DNA of 54,535 nt from the NCBI GenBank assembly GCA_021784755.1, contig JAJYHM010000056.1:1-54535 (forward strand). Reading direction: 5' to 3'. The DNA comes from Pseudomonadota bacterium (GTDB lineage: Bacteria; Pseudomonadota; Gammaproteobacteria; Acidiferrobacterales; Acidiferrobacteraceae). The position numbers were made by a program, and so were the translations under genes. Of this stretch, positions 32,301 to 42,385 are shown one piece after another (the stretch's first letter is position 1; each line of letters begins with the position of its first letter). The notes under the pieces are model-generated. The model was not told the DNA's origin and did not search any database. It worked only from the letters and a program-made list of their open reading frames with translations.

Positions 32301-34664
32301 TTACGAGGCGGCGGTCTCGTTCGGCGTCTGCGGCGCCTTCAGCAAAGGCACCTTTACGAGGTCGAGCAGCAGCACGTAGACGACCGTGAAGGCAAGCAAT
32401 AGGCCGATATCGGACCACGCGACTTTAGCCATCCCGAAGACCCCAAAATGCGCGAGCAGGGACACCATGACGATGTCACTTGCGATCGCGAGCATCAGAT
32501 AGCCGCCGGGGCGCGAAGACCACATATAGGAGCGCTCGCGCACGAGCAGGACGTTGGATAGACCCGAGTACACGAGACCGAGGAAGCTCAAGGTGCGCAG
32601 TTCCGGGATCGGCAGACCCAAGACGTCCTTGCCAACGCCAAATACGGCGAAGATGTAGGCGAGCCAGGCGGCAGCAATGATGAGCGAGGTCTTGATGAGC
32701 ATCCGCACATTCCAGACGTCTGGTTCCGGGGATATCCGCACATTGTCGTTGGCGATCGACATCGTCACGAAGTCGTTGGCAAAGAGCAGCAGCAGCACGA
32801 GCAGCGGCGTCACGACGAAGTGCCGGAATATGATGAGTCCGAGGCTCAGGAACACCGCCACCTGGATAGTCTTCACGATCTTGTTCAGCGTATAGGTCAA
32901 GAGCCTCTGATAGACGCGGCGCCCCGTCTTGACGGCCTCCACTACGCCTTTCAGCCCCGAGTCCGTAAGGACCATGCTGGCCGCCGCCTTGGCGACGTCG
33001 GTGGCGGTCGAGACCGCGATCCCGACTTCCGCCTGTTTCAGGGCCGGGGCATCATTGACCCCGTCGCCGGTCATGCCGACTGTGTGTCCGATGTTCTGGA
33101 AGGTCTGCACCAAGTGGAATTTGTCTTCCGGGTAGACTCCTGCGTAGATGTCGCAGATCTCGCCCTTCGCGATTTCTTCGCGGCCGCCTATGACGGCGCC
33201 CTCCATCCCAAGCTCGGCGGCCACCACGCGCGCTGTGGCCATGCTGTCGCCTGTCACCATACGTACCCGTACGCCGAGCTTCTTCAGTTCGGCGATGATG
33301 GCGCGCGCCTCCGGGCGTGGCGGATCGGCAAGCGCGATCAGGCCCTTGAAAGCGGGCACGGCGCCGTCCGGCCCGGCGGCCACCCCGAGGACGCGGGCGC
33401 CGCTGGCCGCCAGGTCACTGATTGCGCCTTCCCAAAATGTACCCTCGACACCGGCTAGCGTCGCGACCACGTGCGGGGCGCCCTTGATCGCCCGCCACAC
33501 GACGCCGTCGCGCATGAAGGTGGCCTCGGAGCGCTTGGTGGCGGGATCGAACGGCGTGAAGCCGGTTTTTTCGGGAGCCGCGTTCCCGCTTTCGCGGAGG
33601 CGTGCAAGGATGGCTGTATCCAGAGGATCTTGCGTGCGCTCGTCGCTTGCGAGTGCCCCCATGAGTAGTAGGTCCCCGTCATCCACGCCATCTGCGGCCT
33701 GCATTCCCGAGAGCGTGAGTTCATTGAGCGTCAGGGTGCCTGTCTTGTCGCTGCAAAGTTCATTCATGGCCGCCGATTCCTCGATGGCGGCAAGGCGCGT
33801 GAGGAGTACGCCTTTGCTCGAAAGGTCGAGGGAGGCCACGGCGCTTGTCAAAGTGAAGGTCGCGGTGAGCGCCACCGGCACCGAGGCGACGAGCAGGATG
33901 AGCGCGAAGGGCATGACCTTCAGAAGTGAAAGCCCGGTAAGTCCCGCGTAGATCAGGATCGCGACCACCAGGGCACCGTCCATAAGCAGCAGGTAGCGCA
34001 TTATGGACATGACGAGGGCCTCGGCGTGCCCGCGGCTGCCAGCACCACGCATCAATTCCGCGGTCTTGCCGAAGAAGCTCTGGCTTCCGGTCGCCGTCAC
34101 GGTCCCGCTCGCCTCGCCGCGACGCAGCACCGAGCCCGAATACACGCTCTCCCCCGGTTCGCGCTCCACCGGCACCGACTCCCCCGTCAAGGCCGACTGG
34201 TCGATCAGGACCTGCCCTTCGGATATCACGAGGTCTGCGGGTGCGAAGTCACCTACCCGCAAGTGCACATAGTCGCCAGGCACGAGTTCCGAGGATGCGA
34301 GCACTTGCCAGGTGCCGTCGCGCAAGACACGCGCTTTGATCTGCAGGCGTGTCCTTAGCATGTTCAGGGCATTCTGCGCCTTTTGTTGATGCAGAAAACC
34401 CAAAAAGGCGTTAAATACCAGCAGAAACCCGATGATCAGGGCCTCTATGCGATTGCCCATGATGAGCTCGAGCGCCAGTGTTACCTCGAGCATCCATGGC
34501 ACAGGCCCCCACAGCTTCTTGAAGAATAATCGCAGCGGATTGGGCTTGTCCTCGGCGATCACGTTGGGCCCGTGTTCGGCCAATAGCTGCGCCGCTTCGG
34601 CGCTCGTCAGTCCCTTGAGGTTCACGACATACTCGACCGCCTGGTCGTCCGCTGCCTTGCTCAT
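32301..34664 (-). CDS. Plasma-membrane-type proton-efflux P-type ATPase
   Basis: This is a 787-residue integral membrane pump of the type III (H+-ATPase) group. It has the actuator motif SALTGESVPVE, the phosphorylation motif MNELCSDKTGTLTLNEL, the hinge VGMTGDGVNDAPALKQ, and about ten membrane segments (two blocks before and one after the large cytoplasmic loop). The family pumps protons out at the cost of ATP; in an acidophile this could help keep cytoplasmic pH near neutral. That role is inference from family and setting. A CBS-domain gene lies upstream in the same direction. Its end converges with hslU. Confidence 0.88.
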   Translation of the reverse strand: MSKAADDQAVEYVVNLKGLTSAEAAQLLAEHGPNVIAEDKPNPLRLFFKKLWGPVPWMLEVTLALELIMGNRIEALIIGFLLVFNAFLGFLHQQKAQNALNMLRTRLQIKARVLRDGTWQVLASSELVPGDYVHLRVGDFAPADLVISEGQVLIDQSALTGESVPVEREPGESVYSGSVLRRGEASGTVTATGSQSFFGKTAELMRGAGSRGHAEALVMSIMRYLLLMDGALVVAILIYAGLTGLSLLKVMPFALILLVASVPVALTATFTLTSAVASLDLSSKGVLLTRLAAIEESAAMNELCSDKTGTLTLNELTLSGMQAADGVDDGDLLLMGALASDERTQDPLDTAILARLRESGNAAPEKTGFTPFDPATKRSEATFMRDGVVWRAIKGAPHVVATLAGVEGTFWEGAISDLAASGARVLGVAAGPDGAVPAFKGLIALADPPRPEARAIIAELKKLGVRVRMVTGDSMATARVVAAELGMEGAVIGGREEIAKGEICDIYAGVYPEDKFHLVQTFQNIGHTVGMTGDGVNDAPALKQAEVGIAVSTATDVAKAAASMVLTDSGLKGVVEAVKTGRRVYQRLLTYTLNKIVKTIQVAVFLSLGLIIFRHFVVTPLLVLLLLFANDFVTMSIANDNVRISPEPDVWNVRMLIKTSLIIAAAWLAYIFAVFGVGKDVLGLPIPELRTLSFLGLVYSGLSNVLLVRERSYMWSSRPGGYLMLAIASDIVMVSLLAHFGVFGMAKVAWSDIGLLLAFTVVYVLLLDLVKVPLLKAPQTPNETAAS

Positions 34665-34713
34665 CTCACCCCCTCGTGTCTTTGTGCTCCCGTCCTAGCC
34701 GTTTGCCCCTTTC

Positions 34714-35205
34714 CTAGACGCGCGGCTTCAAGTCAGACCTATCACCACCCCGGTCGAGTTTGCGGTCGAAGGTCTCCTTCAAGACCGCCTTGTGGACATC
34801 GCCTATGCTGAGCATGCCCACGAGCTTGCCGTCGGTGGCCACCGGGATGCGGCGAATCCTATGGGCGATCATGAGTGCCGCGGCGCGCAGTATTTCGTCG
34901 TTCGGCCCCACTGTCAGGACATCGGGCGTCATGAACTCCGCGACTCGCTCGTCCAAGACGTCATGAAACTCGCGGTCCAAATCGTCGAACTGTACGGACG
35001 CCATGAGCCGTATGGCATCGTTGATCTTCGGGTACATGGCCCGCAGCACGTCTTTCTCGGAGATGACACCGACGATCGTGCTACCGTCCGTCACGACGGG
35101 TAGTCCGCTTATGTGATAGAAGCCGAGCAGGGTGGCGACATCGCGCAGTGCGCTGTCCGGGCCCACCGTCTTGATTTTCGTGGTCATGACATCTTTGACG
35201 AGCAT
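34714..35205 (-). CDS. CBS-domain protein (two CBS modules)
   Basis: This is a 163-residue cytoplasmic protein made of two CBS domains, MLVKDVMTTKIKTVGPDSAL to VLRAMYPKIN, and VAEFMTPDVLTVGPNDEILR to VLKETFDRK. CBS pairs bind adenine nucleotides and regulate partner enzymes or transporters. The ATG at 35205 has GGAGGAA ahead; the frame extends further up but without a good start. It precedes the P-ATPase by 49 bases, so the two are probably co-transcribed and the CBS protein may sense energy charge for the pump. This link is inference. Confidence 0.85.
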   Translation of the reverse strand: MLVKDVMTTKIKTVGPDSALRDVATLLGFYHISGLPVVTDGSTIVGVISEKDVLRAMYPKINDAIRLMASVQFDDLDREFHDVLDERVAEFMTPDVLTVGPNDEILRAAALMIAHRIRRIPVATDGKLVGMLSIGDVHKAVLKETFDRKLDRGGDRSDLKPRV

Positions 35206-35823
35206 GGCGTTCCTCCGCGGGCGATTGGGCGAGATCCGGGACGCCCAGGATCGAGTGAGATGGTCCTTCGATATATCCACGACTCCGAAAAAGCACGCAG
35301 TCCCGAAAGAACTGAAAGGGGCGCGTGCCCAGGGCTTAGGACTATAGGTTGCGAGGGGCGCTGCCGCAAGCGCGTGCCCGGGGCGCACTTCGCAGTGGGA
35401 ATCAACGAGCCCTTATGCGAGGCGATAAGAATCGTCTATGAAGGAGTTGGCACAGAAGCGGGCCAATTGTATAGAAACACGAGTACGTGAAGAATACATT
35501 GCGTTATGTCAGTGAAAGGCCACATAAAAATTCCAGGCCAGGGGGTGCTCATGGCGCGCCTCGTGGTGCAGTACTTAAAAATATAATGGAAAAGCCTCAT
35601 TAATGCGGACAATCGGCCGGTAAAAAAATCAAAAGACGCGAGGCCTGAATCCAGGGCACCAAAGGGCGCCTGCTAGGCGTGAGAGGGGTCTCGCAGCCGA
35701 GCCAGAAGGCCACCCCGAGCGCGCCTGCCAGGATGCGTTTCGCGCGTGCCTCGACGGCGGCGTTAGAGACATGGGCGCATGGGACGGCGAAGGCAACCGC
35801 TTTGCACATCAGGAAGTGAGGGC
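35206..35823. other. Gene-poor stretch upstream of the CBS gene
   Basis: About 620 bases without a convincing gene. One weak candidate is a minus-strand frame at 35600-35809 (69 residues) whose start, AAVEARAKRILAGALGVAFW, loosely resembles the small DUF2892 membrane proteins, but it lacks a clear ribosome site and its C-terminal third does not match. The section 35480-35600 is AT-rich relative to the window and probably holds promoter DNA for the flanking genes. Confidence 0.4.
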
Positions 35824-35881
35824 CTTGAAATCGTGGCCGCGCGTACCCAAATAAAGGCCGTCGCCGGGAGAGCTTTCCCGG
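35824..35881 (+). promoter_or_regulatory. Sigma32-like promoter and leader hairpin of hsp20
   Basis: CTTGAAA (35824-35830) and CCCAAATAA (35846-35854), 15 bases apart, resemble the sigma32 heat-shock promoter. The -35 is perfect and the -10 weaker. A leader hairpin CCGGGA-GAGCTT-TCCCGG (35864-35881) precedes the strong ribosome site at 35895-35902. Confidence 0.5.
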
Positions 35882-35909
35882 AAACCGTTAACATGAGGAG
35901 GTGGTTATC

Positions 35910-37389
<1,480 letters not shown>

Positions 37390-37403
37390 CAAGGGAGAGG
37401 GAG

Positions 37404-37667
37404 ATGGATAAGTCGGCGATCGAGCGGTATTTTGCCGCCACGCCCATGCTAGCCGCGCTGTGTTCGCAAAACGGCTGGCCCGATAACGACAGTCTTGCAG
37501 TCGAGGTCCTGGAATACGGGTCCGAGGACGCCGTGTGCTCGGTGTCTTTCGAGGAGATACTGGTCGAGGGCGCAGGCTGTGTGGCCGGGCGGGTGCCCTG
37601 CTGGGGACGATTCCGCGTGCGATGGGACGCGACGGGCCGCATCGTGCATGCGGCGCGCGAGGCCTGA
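37404..37667 (+). CDS. Small protein of unknown function between argB and slmA
   Basis: This is an 87-residue acidic, soluble protein starting MDKSAIERYFAATPMLAALC. It contains VLEYGSEDAVCSVSFEEILV and CVAGRVPCWGRFRVRWDATG. I do not recognise a family. The ATG at 37404 follows AAGGGAGAGGGAG, a good ribosome site, and slmA begins two bases after its stop, so it appears to belong to an argB-orf-slmA transcription unit. Four cysteines are spaced irregularly and no metal motif is clear. Confidence 0.6.
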   Translation: MDKSAIERYFAATPMLAALCSQNGWPDNDSLAVEVLEYGSEDAVCSVSFEEILVEGAGCVAGRVPCWGRFRVRWDATGRIVHAAREA

Positions 37668-37669
37668 CG

Positions 37670-38269
37670 GTGGCGCGCCCGCGCCGCGGCGAGCGTCGCC
37701 AGGAAATTCTGGAGACCCTGGCCCGCCTCCTCGAAGAGGTGCCAGGGGCATCGATCACGACCGCGCATTTGGCCTCGGCGGTCGGTGTGTCGGAGGCGGC
37801 CCTCTATCGGCATTTTCCGAGCAAGGCGCGCATGTTCGAGGCACTCTTTGAGTTCATCGAGGAGAGCCTGTTCACGCGCATCAACCGCATAGCCGCGGAG
37901 CCCCTCACGCCCGCCGCCAAGATCGGTCAAGTCCTGCGCCTCTGGCTTGCCTTCGCCGACAAAAACCACGGGCTCGCGTACCTGCTCCAGGGGGCGGTTC
38001 TGGCCGGGGAGCACGAACGTCTGCGCGACCGTCTGGCGCAGATCTATGAGCGCGTCGAGACCCACCTGCGCCTCATCTTGCGCGACACCCAACTTGCTCC
38101 CCACCTGCCCGCGCCCTCGGTGTGCGTGCAGCTCTTGCTTGCCGCCGCCGACGGCCGCATTGCGCAGGCGGTGCGCACCCGTTTTCGAATCTCGCCGGTT
38201 GCCGAGTGGGAGGCCCAGTGGACCCTTCTCAGGCGCGCGATTTTCGGTGACGGTGATGAGGCCACCTAG
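37670..38269 (+). CDS. slmA: Nucleoid occlusion factor SlmA
   Basis: SlmA is a TetR-family DNA-binding protein that blocks FtsZ ring assembly over the nucleoid. The 199-residue protein matches E. coli SlmA over its length: RRQEILETLARLLEEVPGA, ITTAHLASAVGVSEAALYRH, FPSKARMFEALFEFIEESLF. The GTG at 37670 sits two bases after the stop of the preceding small gene. The longer frame from 37535 overlaps that gene and does not match. SlmA-binding sites cannot be surveyed by eye here. Confidence 0.9.
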   Translation: MARPRRGERRQEILETLARLLEEVPGASITTAHLASAVGVSEAALYRHFPSKARMFEALFEFIEESLFTRINRIAAEPLTPAAKIGQVLRLWLAFADKNHGLAYLLQGAVLAGEHERLRDRLAQIYERVETHLRLILRDTQLAPHLPAPSVCVQLLLAAADGRIAQAVRTRFRISPVAEWEAQWTLLRRAIFGDGDEAT

Positions 38270-38295
38270 ACCTTGGCGTGGGGCTTAGGCGGAGT

Positions 38296-38412
38296 TTAGT
38301 GGCTGCCCGCACCTTCGCGGTCGTTCGTGGATGTCATACGCGTGGGCTTGCCTCCGCGCCGTTCGATCCAGCGTTGGATCGGCGCATCGCTTCGGGTCTC
38401 TGTGTGCGAGCG
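38296..38412 (-). pseudogene. Possible C-terminal fragment of a small conserved protein
   Basis: The minus strand encodes ETRSDAPIQRWIERRGGKPT, then RMTSTNDREGAGSH and a stop. The stretch IQRWIERRGGKP resembles the start of small hypothetical proteins that I recall as QRWIEARGG-P, but no start codon or ribosome site precedes it in this frame and the end differs. It may be a decayed gene between slmA and moeB. Confidence is low. Confidence 0.2.
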
Positions 38413-38459
38413 GCGCGACCCCGGGTAGCCTGAGGGCCCACAAAGGGGCGGTCTGGACC

Positions 38460-39212
38460 TTAAGGCGAAGGGAGCGCCCCGCAGATGGGGCAAGCCGGGT
38501 CCCTGCGGCGGCGGATGCGGCGGCTTTCCATCTCCTTGGCATCGAAGACCCAGAGATCGCGGGCAAGCGGCGTAGGGAGGCCGGCGATGACCTTGATGGC
38601 CTCCGCCGCCTGCAAGGTGGCCAGGGCGCCCGCCACGGGGCCCAGGACCCCACGCTCGCTGCAGCGCTCGGCCTCTTCCTCGATCTCCGGGTAGAGGCAC
38701 CGATAGCAGCCGGCGGCCGCCTCTTTCGGGTCCATGACCAGGAGTTGCCCCGCCATGCGGATTACGGCCGCCGACACGAGCGGGATCTGGGCCTTGACGC
38801 AGGCCTCGTTGACGGCGAAGCGGGTGGCGAAATTGTCGGAGGCGTCGCAGACGAGATCGACACGGTCCACCTCTTCGGCAAGCCGCGTCCCGAACAGCCG
38901 CTCGGTGACGAGGCGTGCGCCTGGGTAGCCCAGGGACGCGAGCGTCGCGCCTGCCGCCTCGGTCTTGGGCAGGCCCACCTGACGATCGGCGTAGAGGATC
39001 TGGCGTGGCAGGTTGGATAGCGACACGAGGTCTGCATCGGCGAGCACGAGTTCCAGGATGCCGCTGCGCGCAAGATAGAGGGCCACCGCCGAACCGAGAC
39101 CCCCCAGGCCCACGATGAGGACCCGGGCGCGCCGCAGGCGCTCGACGCCTTCGATGCCCATTTCGGGCAAAAAGATGTGGGCACTATGGCGCAAAAGTTC
39201 TCTGTCATCCAT
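38460..39212 (-). CDS. moeB: ThiF/MoeB-family adenylyltransferase
   Basis: This is a 250-residue E1-like enzyme that adenylates the C-terminal glycine of a small sulfur carrier such as MoaD. Present are the nucleotide-binding VLIVGLGGLGSAVALYLARS, the Arg/Asp region VSLSNLPRQILYADRQVG, VDLVCDASDNFATRFAVNEA, and two CxxC pairs (CYRC and CPIC) for a structural zinc. A Cys sits in ERCSERGVLGPV, the active-site loop. Its ATG overlaps the end of prmC. The order prfA-prmC-moeB is common in proteobacteria. ThiF or HesA activity cannot be excluded. Confidence 0.85.
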   Translation of the reverse strand: MDDRELLRHSAHIFLPEMGIEGVERLRRARVLIVGLGGLGSAVALYLARSGILELVLADADLVSLSNLPRQILYADRQVGLPKTEAAGATLASLGYPGARLVTERLFGTRLAEEVDRVDLVCDASDNFATRFAVNEACVKAQIPLVSAAVIRMAGQLLVMDPKEAAAGCYRCLYPEIEEEAERCSERGVLGPVAGALATLQAAEAIKVIAGLPTPLARDLWVFDAKEMESRRIRRRRDPACPICGALPSP

Positions 39213-40047
39213 GCCAGATCCCTTCGGTCACGCGGGGGTGGCCGGCATAATCGTTATGTGTGGCCACATCTCCGAAGTCCGCCTGTTTGAACAGCATACG
39301 CAGTTGCGGGCCCTGTGTGTAACCATGTTCCACGAGTAGCCGGCCACCAGGCCTCAGGGCTCGCACGGCCCCCGGAATCAGCGCTGCGAAGGCCGTGAGC
39401 CCGTCTGTGCCCCCATCCAGGGCATCGCGCGGCTCGTAGCGGAGCCCGTCACCGTCCAGGCAAGGATCGGCGCTTTCTATGTAGGGGGGGTTGGCCGCGA
39501 TCAGGGTGCAGGAGTGGGCTTCTATGGCGTCGAGCCAGGACCCCGCCCAGAAAGCGACCTCGAGTCCCAGGGTGCGGGCATTGGCGCGCGCCACGGCCAG
39601 GGCCTTCGGGCTCCGATCACAGGCCGCCACGAAGGCGTCGGGGCTTTCCTTTTTGAGGGCGAGGGCAATGGCGCCCGACCCGGTCCCGGCGTCGATACAG
39701 CGATCGCCGCGGGCCAAGGTTTGGCTCAGCGCACGTTCCACCAGGATCTCGGTCTCGGGGCGCGGCACAAGGACGTCGGGGGTGATCTTGAGCGGTAGCG
39801 ACCAGAATTCGGTATGGCCCACGAGATAGGCCAGGGGCTCGCCGTTGTGGCGCCTCAGCACGAGTTCGCGCCAGCGTGCCTCGTCCTCGGGGTGCAGTGG
39901 TTCGGCGGCATCGGAGGCGAGCAGCTGTGCGAGCGAGCATTGCAGAATGTGACAGCCGAGCGTCCAGACCTCCTGGATGGGGCAGCGACCCGGGAATCCG
40001 GGGGCGGGCCGGGCCGCCTGCGCCAGGAAGCCTCGCACAGTTGTCAT
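39205..40047 (-). CDS. prmC: Release-factor glutamine methyltransferase PrmC
   Basis: PrmC methylates the Gln of the GGQ motif of release factors RF1 and RF2, which boosts termination. The 280-residue protein has the S-adenosylmethionine motif [20 protein letters not shown] and the substrate-binding NPPYIES. Its start overlaps the prfA stop (ATGA), giving translational coupling to its substrate RF1, and its end overlaps moeB by eight bases. Length is normal for the family. Confidence 0.94.
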   Translation of the reverse strand: MTTVRGFLAQAARPAPGFPGRCPIQEVWTLGCHILQCSLAQLLASDAAEPLHPEDEARWRELVLRRHNGEPLAYLVGHTEFWSLPLKITPDVLVPRPETEILVERALSQTLARGDRCIDAGTGSGAIALALKKESPDAFVAACDRSPKALAVARANARTLGLEVAFWAGSWLDAIEAHSCTLIAANPPYIESADPCLDGDGLRYEPRDALDGGTDGLTAFAALIPGAVRALRPGGRLLVEHGYTQGPQLRMLFKQADFGDVATHNDYAGHPRVTEGIWHG

Positions 40048-41126
40048 TCGAGGGCGAGCGCGGCGAGCTGCTCGGTCTGGTCCTCGGCGATCAGGGCATC
40101 GATCAACTCGTCCAAGTCCCCTTCGAGGACGCGTTCAAGGCGGTACAAAGTGAGGTTGATGCGATGGTCCGTCACGCGCCCTTGCGGGAAGTTGTAGGTG
40201 CGAATGCGCTCAGAGCGATCGCCGCTACCCACGAGTTTGCGACGCGTGGCCGCCTCCTGCTCCTGCTTTGCGCGCATCTCTTGTTCGCGCAGGCGTGAGG
40301 CAAGGACGGACAGCGCACGGGCACGGTTTTTGTGTTGTGAGCGTTCGTCCTGGCACTCCACGACCATGCCGCTCGGGAGATGCGTCACACGGATGGCCGA
40401 GTCGGTCTTGTTGACGTGCTGGCCGCCGGCCCCGGAGGCGCGGAAGGTGTCGATCTTGAGATCCGCCGGATTGATCGTGATCTCGCGTTCCTCCACCTCG
40501 GCCATGACCGCTACGGTACAGGCCGAGGTATGGATGCGTCCTTGTGCTTCGGTGAGCGGCACGCGCTGGACTCTATGCCCCCCCGATTCAAACTTGAGTC
40601 GCGAGTAGACCGAGGGGCCGGCCAGGCGCGCAATGATCTCCTTGTAGCCGCCGTGCTCCCCGCCGCTCGCGTGCACGATCTCCATTTGCCAGCCGCGACG
40701 TGTCGCGTAACCCGCATACATGCGATAGAGGTCGCCCGCGAACAAGGCCGCCTCGTCGCCGCCTGTGCCGGCACGTACCTCGAGGAAGATGTTGCGCTCG
40801 TCATTGGGGTCGCGCGGCAGCATGAGGCGCTTGAGATCCGACTCACAGTCCACGCGTGCCAAGCCGAGGGCCGCAATCTCCTCTTCGGCCATCGCCCGCA
40901 CGCTCGGGTCCGCGTCCTGCAAGAGGGTCTGGGCGGCGCTCAATTGTTCCTCGGTTTGGCGCCAGGCCGCGAAGCGTTCCACGACCGGGGTGAGTTCCGC
41001 GTGCTCGCGCGACAGGCGCCGGAAGCGCTCCTGATCCTGCGTTACGCGCGGGTCCGAGAGTTCCGCGGTCGTTTCCTCGAGCCGCGATGCCAGCCGCTCG
41101 AGCTTGGCTACGAGCGATGCCTGCAT
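40044..41126 (-). CDS. prfA: Peptide chain release factor 1
   Basis: RF1 ends translation at UAA and UAG. The 360-residue protein has a long N-terminal helical domain ([20 protein letters not shown]), a PxT-like decoding region, and the catalytic [20 protein letters not shown] with the GGQ loop. The usual RF1 block [20 protein letters not shown] is seen here as [20 protein letters not shown]. The start is taken as the ATG at 41126, overlapping the hemA TGA (TGATG); a GTG one codon earlier is possible. It is encoded with hemA and prmC. Confidence 0.95.
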   Translation of the reverse strand: MQASLVAKLERLASRLEETTAELSDPRVTQDQERFRRLSREHAELTPVVERFAAWRQTEEQLSAAQTLLQDADPSVRAMAEEEIAALGLARVDCESDLKRLMLPRDPNDERNIFLEVRAGTGGDEAALFAGDLYRMYAGYATRRGWQMEIVHASGGEHGGYKEIIARLAGPSVYSRLKFESGGHRVQRVPLTEAQGRIHTSACTVAVMAEVEEREITINPADLKIDTFRASGAGGQHVNKTDSAIRVTHLPSGMVVECQDERSQHKNRARALSVLASRLREQEMRAKQEQEAATRRKLVGSGDRSERIRTYNFPQGRVTDHRINLTLYRLERVLEGDLDELIDALIAEDQTEQLAALALE

Positions 41127-42385
41127 CACGAAGCCTTGTCGTCGAGGCGAAAGAGTGCGCGCGTAGCGCTGATGAGATCCAGCTCGCTGTCGGCGTTGGC
41201 CTCCCGCAAGGCGGCGCTTGGGCAGTGCATGAATTTATTCGTGAGCGCATGGGCAAAGCGCAACAGGACCTCGTCGGCCGGCTCGCCGCGTTCGAGCGCG
41301 CGTCGGGCCCTTTCCAGCTCGACGTCGCGTAGCGCCTCGGTGGTGGCGCGTAGGGCACGCACAGTCGGTACCGACTCAAGCGATCGCACCCAGCGCATGA
41401 ACTCGATCACCTCGCTCTCGATGATCGTTTCGGCTTGGCGCGCTGCAGCTTGGCGCGACTCCATGTTTTCTTCAATGACACCCTTCAGGTCGTCGATGGT
41501 GTAGAGATAGACATCCGACAGCTCTCCCACCTCCGGTTCTATGTCGCGCGGCACCGCCAGGTCGACCAGGAACATGGGACGGTGCTTGCGTGCTTTGAGC
41601 GCCCTTTCCACTGCGCCCTTGCCGAGCAGCGGCAAGAGGCTCGCCGTGCAGGAGATGACGATGTCGGCGCTGCTCAGATAGTCGGGCATCTCAAGGAGTG
41701 AGATGGCCTCCGCCCCGTAGATGCCGCCCAGACTGCTGGCGCGTCCGATTGTACGGTTGGCTACCACCATGCGCCGTATACCCTGTTCTTTCAGATGACG
41801 CGCGGCCAGCTCGATCATCTCGCCTGCGCCTATGAGCAGCACGGTCTGGTCGGCGAGTCGGTCGAAGATGCGCCGGGCGAGGCTCACGGCTGCATAGGCC
41901 ACCGATACCGCATTGGCGCCTATGGCGGTGTCGGTGCGCACCTGCTTTGCCACCGAGAAGGTGTGCTGGAACAAGCGGTTCAAGAGTTTTCCGGTGGTGC
42001 CGGCCTTGTGCGCGGCGGCAAACGCGCTCTTCATCTGGCCTAGAATCTGGGGTTCCCCAAGGACCAAGGAGTCGAGGCCTGAGGCGACGCGGAAGGCATG
42101 GGCGACGGCGGTGCGGCCATCGTGGACGTAGAGGTGCGGGCGCACGAGTCGCGGCGCGAGCTTATGGTAGTCGCAGAACCAGTCGATCAGTGACTCGTCA
42201 GACGGCTTGCGCAGGCCGCAATAGAGCTCGGTCCGGTTGCACGTGGAGAGGATGGTCGCCTCGCCCGCCCCGACCTCGGCTGCGGCATGGAGCGCGTCAG
42301 GCAGCGTCTGCGGGTCGAAAGCCGCCTGCTCACGCAATGCCACCGGCGCGGTTTTATGGTTGATGCCTAGTGCTACGAGGTGCAT
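41126..42385 (-). CDS. hemA: Glutamyl-tRNA reductase HemA
   Basis: HemA reduces glutamyl-tRNA(Glu) to glutamate-1-semialdehyde, the first step of C5 tetrapyrrole synthesis. The 419-residue protein begins [20 protein letters not shown]. The catalytic Cys is in [12 protein letters not shown], and the NADPH-binding region is [17 protein letters not shown]. The C-terminal dimerisation part ends [14 protein letters not shown]. The ATG at 42385 fits the family; the frame continues up into the CstA-like gene, whose last 32 bases overlap this gene's start. HemA in many bacteria is controlled by haem-dependent proteolysis, a possible link to Lon nearby. Confidence 0.94.
   Translation of the reverse strand: MHLVALGINHKTAPVALREQAAFDPQTLPDALHAAAEVGAGEATILSTCNRTELYCGLRKPSDESLIDWFCDYHKLAPRLVRPHLYVHDGRTAVAHAFRVASGLDSLVLGEPQILGQMKSAFAAAHKAGTTGKLLNRLFQHTFSVAKQVRTDTAIGANAVSVAYAAVSLARRIFDRLADQTVLLIGAGEMIELAARHLKEQGIRRMVVANRTIGRASSLGGIYGAEAISLLEMPDYLSSADIVISCTASLLPLLGKGAVERALKARKHRPMFLVDLAVPRDIEPEVGELSDVYLYTIDDLKGVIEENMESRQAAARQAETIIESEVIEFMRWVRSLESVPTVRALRATTEALRDVELERARRALERGEPADEVLLRFAHALTNKFMHCPSAALREANADSELDLISATRALFRLDDKAS

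Noticed and set aside
35600-35809. Small minus-strand frame resembling DUF2892
   Set aside because: Only the first half looks similar; no ribosome site, so kept only as a note in the intergenic entry.
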